From contig JAWKPF010000013.1 of assembly GCA_041390825.1 (NCBI GenBank), forward strand, positions 69,248-133,247: 64,000 nucleotides of DNA, in the 5' to 3' direction. The DNA comes from Thermomicrobiales bacterium. GTDB taxonomy: Bacteria > Chloroflexota > Chloroflexia > Thermomicrobiales > UBA6265. This document shows positions 35,712 to 44,426 of the stretch, in pieces. Numbering within the stretch: position 1 is the first letter of the stretch; each line of letters begins with the position of its first letter. The notes under the pieces are model-generated. The model was not told where the DNA came from, did no database searches, and worked only from the letters and a program-made list of their open reading frames with translations. Made by a program: the position numbers and the translations under genes.

Positions 35712-36158
35712 CTATTTTGTCTTGAGCATCGATTTGATCATAGGGCCGACCACCTGGGCCGTGCGGGGATCTTTGAGGAGCATGGCGATCAGTCCGAAGC
35801 GGCTGGTGATGAGTTTGGCCATCACCACGCCGGTCGCGCTGTCGCGCACAGCGGGGTTTTGTAGCAGCGTTTTGGCCGAGGCGGCATTCTGACCGGTCAG
35901 CATGCTGGCCATTACCGAGGCGATTTCGTTGGCGTTTCCCTGGGAGACGCCAGGGGGCGGCTTGATGCCCTTCTTGGCGAGGTTCTCCTGCAGCACCTGA
36001 CCGAAGGCAGCGACCTTTTGCGGGTCCATGCCTTCCAGAGTCCTGCGCGCGCTGGCGGTGATTTCTGCCTGCGATTTGCCAGCGGTGGCGGCGCGAATCT
36101 CCTCCATGCTGGGGAGATTCGTGGGCATTTGGGTGCGAAGTTGCTTGAGCCGGTCCAT
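35712..36158 (-). CDS. Hypothetical helical protein
   Basis: This 148-residue protein is predicted mostly helical and weakly basic at its end. It begins MDRLKQLRTQMPTNLPSMEE, contains EITASARRTLEGMDPQKVAA and VMASMLTGQNAASAKTLLQN, and closes with VVGPMIKSMLKTK. No motif or family is recognised. The start at 36158 is chosen because sequence character changes there; no clear ribosome site is present, and the frame is open far upstream as an antisense shadow of the next gene. It diverges from the XRE-NB-ARC regulator. Confidence 0.6.
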   Translation of the reverse strand: MDRLKQLRTQMPTNLPSMEEIRAATAGKSQAEITASARRTLEGMDPQKVAAFGQVLQENLAKKGIKPPPGVSQGNANEIASVMASMLTGQNAASAKTLLQNPAVRDSATGVVMAKLITSRFGLIAMLLKDPRTAQVVGPMIKSMLKTK

Positions 36159-36392
36159 AGGCGGAAGTTTAGCAGGCTGTGGGCAGCGTTCGGTCGTCTG
36201 TTGGTGGTCGTCAGCAGTTGGCTCAAAGGGGCTTGTCAGCGCCCTGCCTGTCTCAGGCTGCGGGATACAGGGTCCGGGAAGCCTGTCGCGTTGGGCACGT
36301 TTGGCGTGTGCCGCGGGTGAGAGACAAGGGACGTCGTATTTCGTATGCTGCAACATTCCAGGGTGGTCGTACAGCGGTGAAGGAGATCGAGC

Positions 36393-38759
36393 ATTTCCAG
36401 ATTTGGGCTGGCACTGCGGCACTATCGGGTTTCCGCCGGGTTGAGCCAGGAAGGGCTGGCCGAGCGGGCTGGATTGAGCGTGCGCGGGATCAGCGATCTG
36501 GAACGAGGGGCGCGCACCTTTCCCCGGTTGGAAACGGTACGCATGCTGGCCGACGCGCTGGAACTGGGCGAGCGGGATCGCGCCACGTTGTTGGCGGCGG
36601 CGCGCCCGGAGCTGGAGTCCGACGCGCACCCGGAAGCTCCCGCGCCGAAACAGGAACGCGGCGTCAGACCGCGGCCGCTGCCAATTCCGCCGACACGGCT
36701 GGTGGGGCGGGACGAGGAGATTCAGCGGATCGTCGAGCTCTTCCGGGGTGGTGAAGCACGGCTGGTTACCGTGACCGGGCATGGGGGGATCGGGAAGTCC
36801 CGGCTCGGGCTGGCGATTGCGCGAGGGTTCCACCAGGAACTGCGTGGTCGGGTGGCCTATCTGGAGTTGGCGGCGGTGCGCGATCCGGCGTTGGTGCCGG
36901 GGGCGATCGCGTCGCAACTCGATGTGTTGGTGGAACCGGGCACGTCCCCCGCGCAAGCGGTTGCGCAGGCGATTGGGCCGGAGCCCATGTTGCTGGTGAC
37001 GGACAACTGGGAGCATGTGGTGGAAGCAGCGCCGGTGCTTTCCGTGTTGCTCGGGCAGTGCAGCGGCCTCTGGATTCTGGCGACCAGCCGCGAGCGGTTG
37101 CGGTTACGAGGGGAATGGGAACTGCGGCTCGATCCGTTGCCGGTGCCGGATGCGGGGATGCGCGCGGTCGAGGAGATAGGCGCGTTTTCGGCCGTGGAGC
37201 TGTTCGTGCAACGGGCGAGCGAAGCACTGGACGGGTTCGCGCTCGATGCAAGCAATGCGCCGACCGTCGTGGACATCTGCCGGCGGCTGGACGGGATTCC
37301 GCTGGCCATCGAGCTGGCGGCGGCGCGCACGCGAATCTTCCCGCCGGATCAACTGCTGGGACGGCTGGAAGGCCGCTTTCAGGTGTTGACCGAGGGGCCG
37401 CGCGATCTACCGGAGCGGTTGCAGACGATGCGCTCGGCGATCGCGTGGAGCGTGGACTTGCTGGATGACGACGAGCGGCGTCTCTTCGAGCGGCTGTCGG
37501 TATTCGAGGGCGGGTTCACGATTCCGGCGGCGGTGGGGGTGCTATCCCAGATCGATACCGATGCGGATCAGGGCGCGATCGAGGAACGCGTGGTTTCGTT
37601 GGTGGAAAAAAGCCTGATTCAACCGGTCGACACGAACCGGGACGAACCGCGATTCCTGATGTACGAAACGATTCGGGATTTCGCCGCGGAACGGCTGGGA
37701 TCAGAGCCCGAGGATTTGGCCGGGGCGCACGCGCGGCATTTCGTCGCGGTGGCGGAGGAAGCGGAACCGGGGCTGACGGGTTCAGATCCATTGCCGACCT
37801 TCGAGCTGCTGGAGATCGATATTGGCAATCTGCGTTCGGCCATGGGGTATTTGCGCGATCGGGGCGAGATCCAGGACGCGCTGCGCATTGCCAGCGCGCT
37901 CGCGTGGTTCTGGACCGAGCCACGGTTCCTGGCGGAAGGGCAACGATGGTTGGCGTCGCTGCTGGAGGATCCGGCCGCGGCAGATTCTCCCGAGGCGCTG
38001 CGGGTGCGGGCGCTGATCGCGGCGGGGGATCTTGCGATTTGGCAAGGAGAGCTGGACGAGGCCGCGGCGTTGCATGGAGAGGCGCTGGAGCTGCTGCGTG
38101 AGTTGAACGACGAGCGGCAGCTGGCAGCGGTGCTGCGCAGTCTGGCAAATGTGGCGCTTGAACGGAACGAGTTCGGGCAGGCGGACGCGCTGCTGTCGGA
38201 ATCGCGCGAGTTGGCTCAGAGCTCCGGGAACGATTGGGAAGTGGCGGCATCGGCAAACCTGCTTGGGTTGAGCCAGGCGATGCAGGGCGCGCCCGATTGG
38301 GCGATCGAGCGGCACCGGGAAGCGGTCGAGATTTGGCGGGAACTGGGCGACATCGGACATGTGTTCGACGCGCTGGCTGGGCTCGGTTGGGCGCAGTTGC
38401 TGGCCGAGCGTTACGCCGAAAGCGCGGAGACCTATCTGGACGCCTTGCCGCTGGCGGTGGAATCGGACGATGTCTTGCAGATGGAATGGTGCATTCGCGC
38501 GGCGGCGGCGATCGCCGCGGCAAAGGGAAGCGAGCTGGAACGGGCGACGCGGTTGTTTTCCGCGTCGGAGGCGATGCGCGAGGCAACCGGGATCGATTTG
38601 CGCGTCGGCATTGGGGAGACGCTCGATCGGTTGATGCAATCGGTTCAGCGTCAATTGGGGCGGGAGCGGTTCGGGCGAGGCTGGGCCGCTGGTCAGCGGA
38701 TGACGCGGGAGCAGGCCCTGGACGAGGCGCGCTTGGTGTTCGAAAAGGCGCGAGCGTAA
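36393..38759 (+). CDS. XRE-type helix-turn-helix, NB-ARC ATPase and TPR regulator
   Basis: This is an AfsR/STAND-like regulator of about 788 residues. An XRE helix-turn-helix (FGLALRHYRVSAG, then LSQEGLAERAGLSVRGISDL) is followed by a P-loop ATPase (Walker A TGHGGIGKSRLGL; Walker B region MLLVTDNWEHV; ATSRERLRL; GIPLAIELAAAR as the GLPL-type motif) and C-terminal TPR-like helices. The first good in-frame codon with a ribosome site is an ATT at 36393 (GGAG 7 bases upstream, stop codon 5 codons before it). A TTG at 36441 would remove half of the first HTH helix. ATT is a rare start, so a sequence error of ATG is possible. Signal and targets unknown. Confidence 0.85.
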   Translation: MSRFGLALRHYRVSAGLSQEGLAERAGLSVRGISDLERGARTFPRLETVRMLADALELGERDRATLLAAARPELESDAHPEAPAPKQERGVRPRPLPIPPTRLVGRDEEIQRIVELFRGGEARLVTVTGHGGIGKSRLGLAIARGFHQELRGRVAYLELAAVRDPALVPGAIASQLDVLVEPGTSPAQAVAQAIGPEPMLLVTDNWEHVVEAAPVLSVLLGQCSGLWILATSRERLRLRGEWELRLDPLPVPDAGMRAVEEIGAFSAVELFVQRASEALDGFALDASNAPTVVDICRRLDGIPLAIELAAARTRIFPPDQLLGRLEGRFQVLTEGPRDLPERLQTMRSAIAWSVDLLDDDERRLFERLSVFEGGFTIPAAVGVLSQIDTDADQGAIEERVVSLVEKSLIQPVDTNRDEPRFLMYETIRDFAAERLGSEPEDLAGAHARHFVAVAEEAEPGLTGSDPLPTFELLEIDIGNLRSAMGYLRDRGEIQDALRIASALAWFWTEPRFLAEGQRWLASLLEDPAAADSPEALRVRALIAAGDLAIWQGELDEAAALHGEALELLRELNDERQLAAVLRSLANVALERNEFGQADALLSESRELAQSSGNDWEVAASANLLGLSQAMQGAPDWAIERHREAVEIWRELGDIGHVFDALAGLGWAQLLAERYAESAETYLDALPLAVESDDVLQMEWCIRAAAAIAAAKGSELERATRLFSASEAMREATGIDLRVGIGETLDRLMQSVQRQLGRERFGRGWAAGQRMTREQALDEARLVFEKARA

Positions 38760-38940
38760 CAGGACACGGGCGGCCCGTCTCCATGGCACAAAGGGATCCC
38801 GGGCCGGTTGCGATTCAACCAGTCCGGGATTTCATGTATCTCCCCTCTCCCGCATCGATTAGGTGGAAGAGCAATGTATTGGGTGGCGGTCTCGAAACGC
38901 ATTGGCAGACCACCGGATGAGCGGACACAGAGGTCCATTT

Positions 38941-40458
38941 CTATGATTGCAACGACTCCTCGTCGACCACGCGAATGGTGAGCAAGCGCGGGTCGGCGGC
39001 TCCGGCGCAGGTGGCGCCACCGGCGACGACCTGGGCGAGATAGAGCAGCTTGCTCCAGCCGATGCGCTCGCCGGGAACGAGCACGGGGATGCCGGGCGGA
39101 TAAGGAATGATTGGCTCGGCGGCAATGCAGCCGATCGCCGTGGGCAGCGGGACGGCGTGGGACTTGGCGAAGAAGGCGTCACGTGGGGTCATGGTCATCT
39201 CTCCTGGACTGATGGCGTCACCGACCGAACGCGCGGCCAGCCGGCGGGGTCGAGATTCGAAAACCGGGGTGCGGCGGCTGATGGCCGTGAGGGCAGCGAC
39301 CAACGCTGCGAGCGAGGCGCGGGTATCCCCGACGGTGACCACGCAGACGATGCCGCGGCGGTCGCTCATCTCGGGGGCGATGCCGAATTCTTCGCGTAAC
39401 AATGCCTCGACCTTGTAGCCGGAGAGCCCGATGCCGGCGGTATCGATGACGAGACGGGTCGGGTCGACCTGATCGGCAGGCAATCCGAGGGCGGCATGGT
39501 CGATCAGCGCAAGACCGGGAATCGCGCGGAGCTCCTTGCGCGCCCAGGCGGCAAGCGCCATGGTGAGTTCCAGCAGACCCCAGCCATGGAGGGCCACTTG
39601 CCGGCGGGCGGCATCGAGCGAGGCGAGGATCGGGAGGCAGCGGCTGGTCGACTGCGTCATGCGCACGCTCGCGGTAATGCGGCGGCGGTCGATGCGCTCG
39701 CCCTGGAGCACGATCATGGCGCCCTGGCTCAGCGCGGGGAGTGTCTTGTGCAGACTCACCACCGCGGCATCGGCGCCGGCGGCCATGGCGTGCATGGGAA
39801 GCGACTGATGGAAGGGGAAATGCGCGCCCCAGGCTTCATCGACCATGACTGGCACGTTGTGGGCGTGGGCTGCGGCCACGATGCCGGGCAGATCGGAGGC
39901 AACGCCGTGATAGGTCGGGCTGGTGACGATGACCAAGCTGGCATCTGGGTGGGCATCGAGCGCTTCGGCGATGCGAGCGGGGTTGGCGCCGATGCTCATG
40001 GCGTGGGTCGGATGCAGCTCCGGGGCGACGAAAACCGGATTGGCGCCGACCAGGATCAATCCGGTCAGGACCGACATATGCGCGTCCCGCGCGACGATGA
40101 CGGTATCGCCCGGATTCAGCAGCGCCAAGAGGAGGGCATGGTTGCCGCTCGAGGAACCGTTGACGACATAGCGGGCGTCATCGGCGCCCCAGGTGGTGGC
40201 GGCCAACTGTTCCGCCGCGCGCAACGCGGTGTCGAGTTCCGTTGTGTTGAGCCAGACATCGGAACGGAAGACCGAGTCGCCCAACAGGCCGCGCACCTGA
40301 TCGTCGAGCAGGCGTCCACCCTTGTGCCCAGGGGTGGAGAATGCGATTGCGCCGGTGTCGAGATGCCGCTGGAGCGCGTCGACGAGGGGAACGGCCTGGT
40401 GCGAATCGATACGCGGTGGCTTGACCTGGGTCGACATCTGGAGCGCGACTGTTTCCAT
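38941..40458 (-). CDS. Orn/Lys/Arg decarboxylase-type PLP enzyme
   Basis: This 505-residue fold-type I PLP enzyme is of the short ornithine/lysine/arginine decarboxylase group. The PLP lysine is in VVSLHKTLPALSQGA. An N-terminal FSTPGHKGG motif, the GSSSGNHALLLALLNPGD region and DEAWGAHFPFH (aspartate that contacts the pyridine ring) support this. A C-terminal domain contains EPIIPYPPGIPVLVPGERI, typical of the family. Product would be a polyamine precursor such as cadaverine, putrescine or agmatine. GGAG lies 9 bases before the ATG at 40458. Its upstream neighbour on the same strand encodes an SMR-like membrane protein, giving a possible make-and-export unit. Confidence 0.9.
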   Translation of the reverse strand: METVALQMSTQVKPPRIDSHQAVPLVDALQRHLDTGAIAFSTPGHKGGRLLDDQVRGLLGDSVFRSDVWLNTTELDTALRAAEQLAATTWGADDARYVVNGSSSGNHALLLALLNPGDTVIVARDAHMSVLTGLILVGANPVFVAPELHPTHAMSIGANPARIAEALDAHPDASLVIVTSPTYHGVASDLPGIVAAAHAHNVPVMVDEAWGAHFPFHQSLPMHAMAAGADAAVVSLHKTLPALSQGAMIVLQGERIDRRRITASVRMTQSTSRCLPILASLDAARRQVALHGWGLLELTMALAAWARKELRAIPGLALIDHAALGLPADQVDPTRLVIDTAGIGLSGYKVEALLREEFGIAPEMSDRRGIVCVVTVGDTRASLAALVAALTAISRRTPVFESRPRRLAARSVGDAISPGEMTMTPRDAFFAKSHAVPLPTAIGCIAAEPIIPYPPGIPVLVPGERIGWSKLLYLAQVVAGGATCAGAADPRLLTIRVVDEESLQS

Positions 40459-40481
40459 CGGTGAGTCTCCGAAACTGCCGC

Positions 40482-40847
40482 TCACGAATCGCGGTCCGCG
40501 AAGGGGTCGAGGATCAAATAGGTCTGCAAGAGCAAGATGACAGCGATGACAGTCCACTTGCCGGGCGAGATCGGCACGTCATACCGAAAGCGGTCGACTA
40601 GGACGAGCCCAACCTGCAGGAGCACGACCCAGCCCATCGTCACGACCGAGAGTTCGGCCGTTTTCAGGCTGGTGGCATAGACCGCGAAGAGGACCGCGAA
40701 GGTCAGCAACCCGATCAGGAAGCAGAGGCGGCTGCCGTTATCCGCCCAGTGCTTGGCAAGCAACGCGCCGCCGAAATCGAGCCCGGCCAGAATGGCCATG
40801 ACCGTGGCGAGCACGAACACGCGAGGGACCGCCGGCAGTTCGATCAT
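40482..40847 (-). CDS. Four-helix SMR-like membrane protein
   Basis: This 121-residue protein has four predicted helices (VFVLATVMAILAGLDFGGAL, LCFLIGLLTFAVLFAVYATS, VVTMGWVVLLQVGLVLVDRF, WTVIAVILLLQTYLIL). Size and layout, with one acidic residue in helix 1 (Asp21), resemble small multidrug resistance transporters, although the canonical Glu14 of EmrE is replaced. The ATG at 40847 lies 4 bases after the stop of the small gene before it (TGATCGAATG arrangement), and its own stop is 23 bases before the decarboxylase start. So these three genes look like one operon. Export of an amine is an inference from context. Confidence 0.65.
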   Translation of the reverse strand: MIELPAVPRVFVLATVMAILAGLDFGGALLAKHWADNGSRLCFLIGLLTFAVLFAVYATSLKTAELSVVTMGWVVLLQVGLVLVDRFRYDVPISPGKWTVIAVILLLQTYLILDPFADRDS

Positions 40848-40851
40848 TCGA

Positions 40852-41079
40852 TCACCGCCTGACCGCGCCATGGCGCACTGAGCGCAGCAGCGCTTCGGCC
40901 TTGCGGCGATCGATGATCGGCCAGTCGTCGGCGCGCTGCTCTGGCAGGAGCGAGACGTTCACTGGCGAGATGCGACGTACGAGGCCGGCGAACCGGCTTT
41001 CCTCGAATGACACGCGCAGCTCGATGCGAATCTCGTTGCCGACTTGCTGGAATGGGGAGAACCAACTGTTGCGAACCAC
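40852..41079 (-). CDS. Small basic hypothetical protein
   Basis: This 75-residue protein starts at a GTG at 41079 with GGAGAGG about 10 bases upstream. The sequence (VRNSWFSPFQQVGNEIRIEL, then RVSFEESRFAGLVRRISPVN) has alternating beta character and ends in basic VRHGAVRR. No family recognised. Its stop nearly abuts the start of the SMR-like gene, so translation of the two is probably coupled. The frame is open upstream to 41271, but that part has no ribosome site. Confidence 0.5.
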   Translation of the reverse strand: MVRNSWFSPFQQVGNEIRIELRVSFEESRFAGLVRRISPVNVSLLPEQRADDWPIIDRRKAEALLRSVRHGAVRR

Positions 41080-41260
41080 GGTGCGTTCCTCTCCATTGAC
41101 GTATCGATCTATCAAGCGCCGTATTGGTCGAGTCGACGGAAGGGCCGGGCTGCGATGAGAGCTGGGTTGCGGCCCTCCGGTCGACGCATCCTCATGGTGC
41201 AGCCAGACGACCCGGAGCAACAGACGCAACGCACACGCAATTGGTGTGTTCTTGCGGACA

Positions 41261-41498
41261 GCAGGCAGCACGCAGCACGCAGTAGTCAGTAGTCAGTGGT
41301 CAGTTGGGGGTTGTGGGCGGACAGCACTTGGGCAACGGAATGGGGATGCCAGTGCGCAGCCATAGCCTTTCACGTCATGCTTGCTCGTGCTTTCCGCGCA
41401 TTGGCATGCGACAGCCAACTGGCGACTGACTACTGACAACTAGCTACTGCGTGCTGCGTGCTGCGTGCCGCCTGCCGCCTGCTGCCTGCTGCGTGCTC
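41261..41498. repeat. Gene-free inverted heptanucleotide element (MITE-like)
   Basis: Left arm 41261-41309: GCAGGCA, GCACGCA twice, GTAGTCA twice, GTGGTCA, GTTGGGG. Right arm 41415-41498: CCAACTG, GCGACTG, ACTACTG, ACAACTA, GCTACTG, CGTGCTG twice, CGTGCCG, CCTGCCG, CCTGCTG twice, CGTGCTC. The arms are reverse complements. The 105-bp core continues the pairing (GGATGCCAGTGCGC against GCGCATTGGCATGC), so the whole 238 bp can fold as one imperfect hairpin. No gene inside. Confidence 0.85.
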
Positions 41499-41590
41499 CG
41501 GCATATCGGATTGTTCGGTCGATTGGGCGCTGCTAGGATGGCGAGGCGGTTTACCTCGGCCGGTCCAACGAGGGACTGGTAGGACAGACC

Positions 41591-42913
41591 TTGGCCAGCG
41601 ACACAGCAGCACAGACCGACGCGCAGAAACCGGGACGGCTCGATGTCGTCCGCAATCGCTCGTTGCTGACGCTCATGCTGGGGCATGGCACGGTCGATAT
41701 GTACTCCGGGGTGATCCCCCTCCTCTATCCCCTGTTGACCGAGCAATTCGACCTGAATCTGAAGACGGTCGGACTGGTGTCTCTCTGCTACTCCGGGATG
41801 GCGTCGCTGACGCAGCCGCTGTTCGGGTGGGTCACCGATCGGTGGGGCACGCGCTGGATCGGGTTGGCGCTGATGTGGACGGCCATCATGTTCGCGTTGC
41901 TGGGGCTGGCGACCAGCTTTTCAATGTTGCTCCTCTGCGCCGCGCTTGCCGGTATCGGGTCGGGCGCGTATCACCCGATGGGGGCGGTGACCGCGGCGTC
42001 GGTGATTCCGGACAATCAGCGCAATGTGGCGATGTCGATTTATGTCACGGGCGGCACACTGGGAGTGGCAATCGGCCCGCTCATCGGCGTGGCGGTGTTC
42101 GCGCTCTTTGGGTTGCACGGCACCCTGGCGATGGTGATTCCCGGTGCGGCGATCGCTGTGTTTCTGTTGAGCCAGATGCGCACGATTGCGTCGCGCCTCA
42201 AGAAGAAGGCGGAGCAGGCGCAGGCCGAGGCGCCGCCGATCCCCTGGAAGCCGATGAGTGTGGTGATTGCGCTGATGATGCTGCGCTCGTGGGTGCTCTT
42301 CGGCATCAGCTCGTTCATTCCCATCTGGTATGACGAGATGGGCTACAGCCGGTTGTTCTATGCCGCGCTTTCGACCACGATCCTGCTCAGCAGCGCGGCC
42401 GGGGCCATTGGTGTTGGGTCGATTGCTGACCGGCATGGACGGCGGAAGCTGCTGGTGATGACGTCGGTGGCCACGGTGCCGCTGATTCTGCTCTTCGCGC
42501 AGTTCCCCGGCGTGCCGGCGTTCTTCACTGCGGCGATGATCGGGTTGCTGGCGGCGAGCACCGGACCGCTGTTGCTGGTGATGGCGCAGCAGCTGATGTC
42601 CGGGCGGCCGGGAATCGCATCTGGCCTGATCCTGGGGTTGGGTTTCATCATGGGGGCGGTTGGCGTGCCGATCATGGGCGCGGTGGCGGACGAATGGGGC
42701 ATCCAGAACGCGATGCGGCTCTGGGCGCTGATCGCCGGATTGTCGATCTTTGTGTCGATGCTCTTGCCGACCGATGCGGACGTGCGGTTGTTGAGCGAGC
42801 GGAAGCCGGCGCGTCGTGAGGCCAGTGTTCAGGGGACAGGGTCGGGAGGAGTCCTGAGGCCGGAGTCCAGAGTCCAGAGTCCAGGGTCAAGAGTCAGGGG
42901 GCCTGGGTCCTGA
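41591..42913 (+). CDS. MFS transporter, fosmidomycin-resistance-like
   Basis: This major facilitator transporter has twelve predicted helices. The N-terminal GHGTVDMYSGVIPLLYPLL resembles the start of Fsr-type (fosmidomycin resistance) exporters. The loop GWVTDRWGTRWIG after helix 2 and the second-half equivalent GSIADRHGRRKLL are the MFS signature loops. The start is a TTG at 41591 with AGGACAG upstream; no ATG is nearby. The last 20 or so residues (after EASVQGTGSG) and the stop are encoded by a heptanucleotide array, so the native C-terminus has been replaced by repeat-derived sequence. Substrate unknown. Confidence 0.9.
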   Translation: MASDTAAQTDAQKPGRLDVVRNRSLLTLMLGHGTVDMYSGVIPLLYPLLTEQFDLNLKTVGLVSLCYSGMASLTQPLFGWVTDRWGTRWIGLALMWTAIMFALLGLATSFSMLLLCAALAGIGSGAYHPMGAVTAASVIPDNQRNVAMSIYVTGGTLGVAIGPLIGVAVFALFGLHGTLAMVIPGAAIAVFLLSQMRTIASRLKKKAEQAQAEAPPIPWKPMSVVIALMMLRSWVLFGISSFIPIWYDEMGYSRLFYAALSTTILLSSAAGAIGVGSIADRHGRRKLLVMTSVATVPLILLFAQFPGVPAFFTAAMIGLLAASTGPLLLVMAQQLMSGRPGIASGLILGLGFIMGAVGVPIMGAVADEWGIQNAMRLWALIAGLSIFVSMLLPTDADVRLLSERKPARREASVQGTGSGGVLRPESRVQSPGSRVRGPGS

Positions 42914-42918
42914 GACGG
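42849..42918. repeat. Heptanucleotide array GAGTCCA-type, ten units
   Basis: GAGTCCT, GAGGCCG, three GAGTCCA, GGGTCAA, GAGTCAG, GGGGCCT, GGGTCCT, GAGACGG. The MFS reading frame passes through it and stops at the TGA formed by GGGTCCT followed by GAG. Confidence 0.85.
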
Positions 42919-42935
42919 TTGGGAACGAGGAGCGA

Positions 42936-44360
42936 ATGATGACGGGTGACGACGGGCGTCACAGGGCGCAGGACGCTGGGCCTCGGACCATCGCGGCCAT
43001 GATCGATCTTGGTCTGGACCGCATGGAAGCCTGGGAAGCGGGCTGGCGAGCATTCCCGGTCGATGCGAGCTGGGATGTGGATGCGGCGGCGATGTCCGAG
43101 GCGATCGAGGCGCTGACGGAGCGGTTGACGGACAACTACCCCTTTTTCCATCCCGACTATGCGGCGCAGATGCTGATGCCTCCGCATCCGGTGGCGGCGG
43201 CGGCGTATGCCATCGCGCAGCGGATCAATCCGAATGCGCATGCGAATGACGGCGGTCCGGCAACGACCAGGCTGGAGATCGAGGTGGTCGATACCCACAA
43301 GGCGATGTTCGGCTACGACCCGAAGACGTCGCTGGGGCACCTGACCTCCAGCGGGACGATTGCCAATCTGGAGGCGCTCTGGGTCTCACGGGAACTCCAT
43401 CCGGACAAGTCGATCGCCTATTCGAGACTGGCCCACTACACGCATGCGCGCATGTGCGATGTGTTGCGCATGGAAGGCGTTGCCATCGAACCCGATGCGC
43501 TGGGACGGATCGATCTGGATGCGCTCGAGCGTGCGCTGAAATCGGGCCGCGTGGGGACGGTGGTCGCGACGGCGGGTTCGACCGGAACGGGTTCGGTCGA
43601 TCAGGTGGACGAAATCGTGCCACTGGCGGCGCGCTATGGCGTGCGGGTGCATGTGGATGCCGCCTATGGCGGGTATTTCGTGCTGCTGGCGGGAACGGAT
43701 GCGCTCGATCCAGCGGTGGCGCGGGCGTTCCGGGCAATCAGGGATGCGGACAGTATCGTGGTCGATCCGCACAAGCGCGGGTTGCAGCCGTACGGGTGTG
43801 GGTCGGTGTTTTTCAGGGACGCGACGGTCGGGCGGTTCTACAAGCACGACTCGCCGTACACCTATTTCACGTCGGCGGAGCTGCACCTGGGAGAGATCAG
43901 TCTCGAATGCTCGCGGGCAGGCGCGGCGGCAGCGGCGCTCTGGACGACGATGCGGGTCTTGCCTTTGGAAGCGGAACGAGGCTTGGGGCCGGTGCTGGCG
44001 CGCACCCGGGGGGCGGCGGTGCGTTGGGCGGAGCTGATTCGGGAGTCGGAGATCCTGCGGTTGGCGATGGAGCCAGCATTGGACATTGTGACGTTCTACC
44101 CGGTGGTGGAGGGGGAGCAGCGGGTTTCGGCGATCAGCGCGGAGACACAGCGAGTGTTCGAAGCGTTGATGAACGATCCGGTCGAACCGGTCTACCTGGC
44201 GACATTGAAAGTGCGTCCGCCGCTGCTGTCAGGTGATGCGTCGTTGGTCTGGGATCAGGACGAGTTGCTGGTGTTCCGTAGCGTGTTGATGCAGCCGGAG
44301 CATTTCGATGCGGTTCCGAATTTGCACCGGCGGGTCGCGGAAGCGGTGAATTGGCCGTAG
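42936..44360 (+). CDS. Group II-type PLP-dependent amino-acid decarboxylase
   Basis: This 474-residue fold-type I PLP enzyme resembles glutamate/tyrosine/aromatic-amino-acid decarboxylases. Its marks are HLTSSGTIANLEALWVSREL (phosphate-binding loop), VHVDAAYGGYFVLL (Asp that pairs with the pyridine nitrogen) and DPHKRGLQPYGCG with the Schiff-base lysine. An N-terminal NPNAHANDGGPATTRLEIEV block matches the dimer-swapped region of the family. AGGAG lies 5 bases before the ATG at 42936 (a second ATG follows at once). Substrate is uncertain. It follows the MFS exporter by 22 bp and is probably co-transcribed, which suggests export of its amine product. Confidence 0.9.
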   Translation: MMTGDDGRHRAQDAGPRTIAAMIDLGLDRMEAWEAGWRAFPVDASWDVDAAAMSEAIEALTERLTDNYPFFHPDYAAQMLMPPHPVAAAAYAIAQRINPNAHANDGGPATTRLEIEVVDTHKAMFGYDPKTSLGHLTSSGTIANLEALWVSRELHPDKSIAYSRLAHYTHARMCDVLRMEGVAIEPDALGRIDLDALERALKSGRVGTVVATAGSTGTGSVDQVDEIVPLAARYGVRVHVDAAYGGYFVLLAGTDALDPAVARAFRAIRDADSIVVDPHKRGLQPYGCGSVFFRDATVGRFYKHDSPYTYFTSAELHLGEISLECSRAGAAAAALWTTMRVLPLEAERGLGPVLARTRGAAVRWAELIRESEILRLAMEPALDIVTFYPVVEGEQRVSAISAETQRVFEALMNDPVEPVYLATLKVRPPLLSGDASLVWDQDELLVFRSVLMQPEHFDAVPNLHRRVAEAVNWP

Positions 44361-44391
44361 TGGCGGCACCCGTTGCCACGGGTGCCGCCAC
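44360..44391. terminator. Perfect 14-bp hairpin at the stop codon
   Basis: GTGGCGGCACCCGT and ACGGGTGCCGCCAC pair perfectly around TGCC, starting in the TAG of the decarboxylase gene. It lies between convergent genes and shares sequence with the repeat at 63925-63975, so it may be a REP-type element working as terminator. Confidence 0.65.
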
Positions 44392-44426
44392 TGTGCAGGC
44401 GGCCGTGGATGGCGATGGCGGGTGTG

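Noticed and set aside
35712..37016. Long 434-residue version of the small helical protein
   Set aside because: The upstream two thirds lie opposite the XRE-NB-ARC gene and are Pro/Arg-rich; only the part from 36158 looks real.
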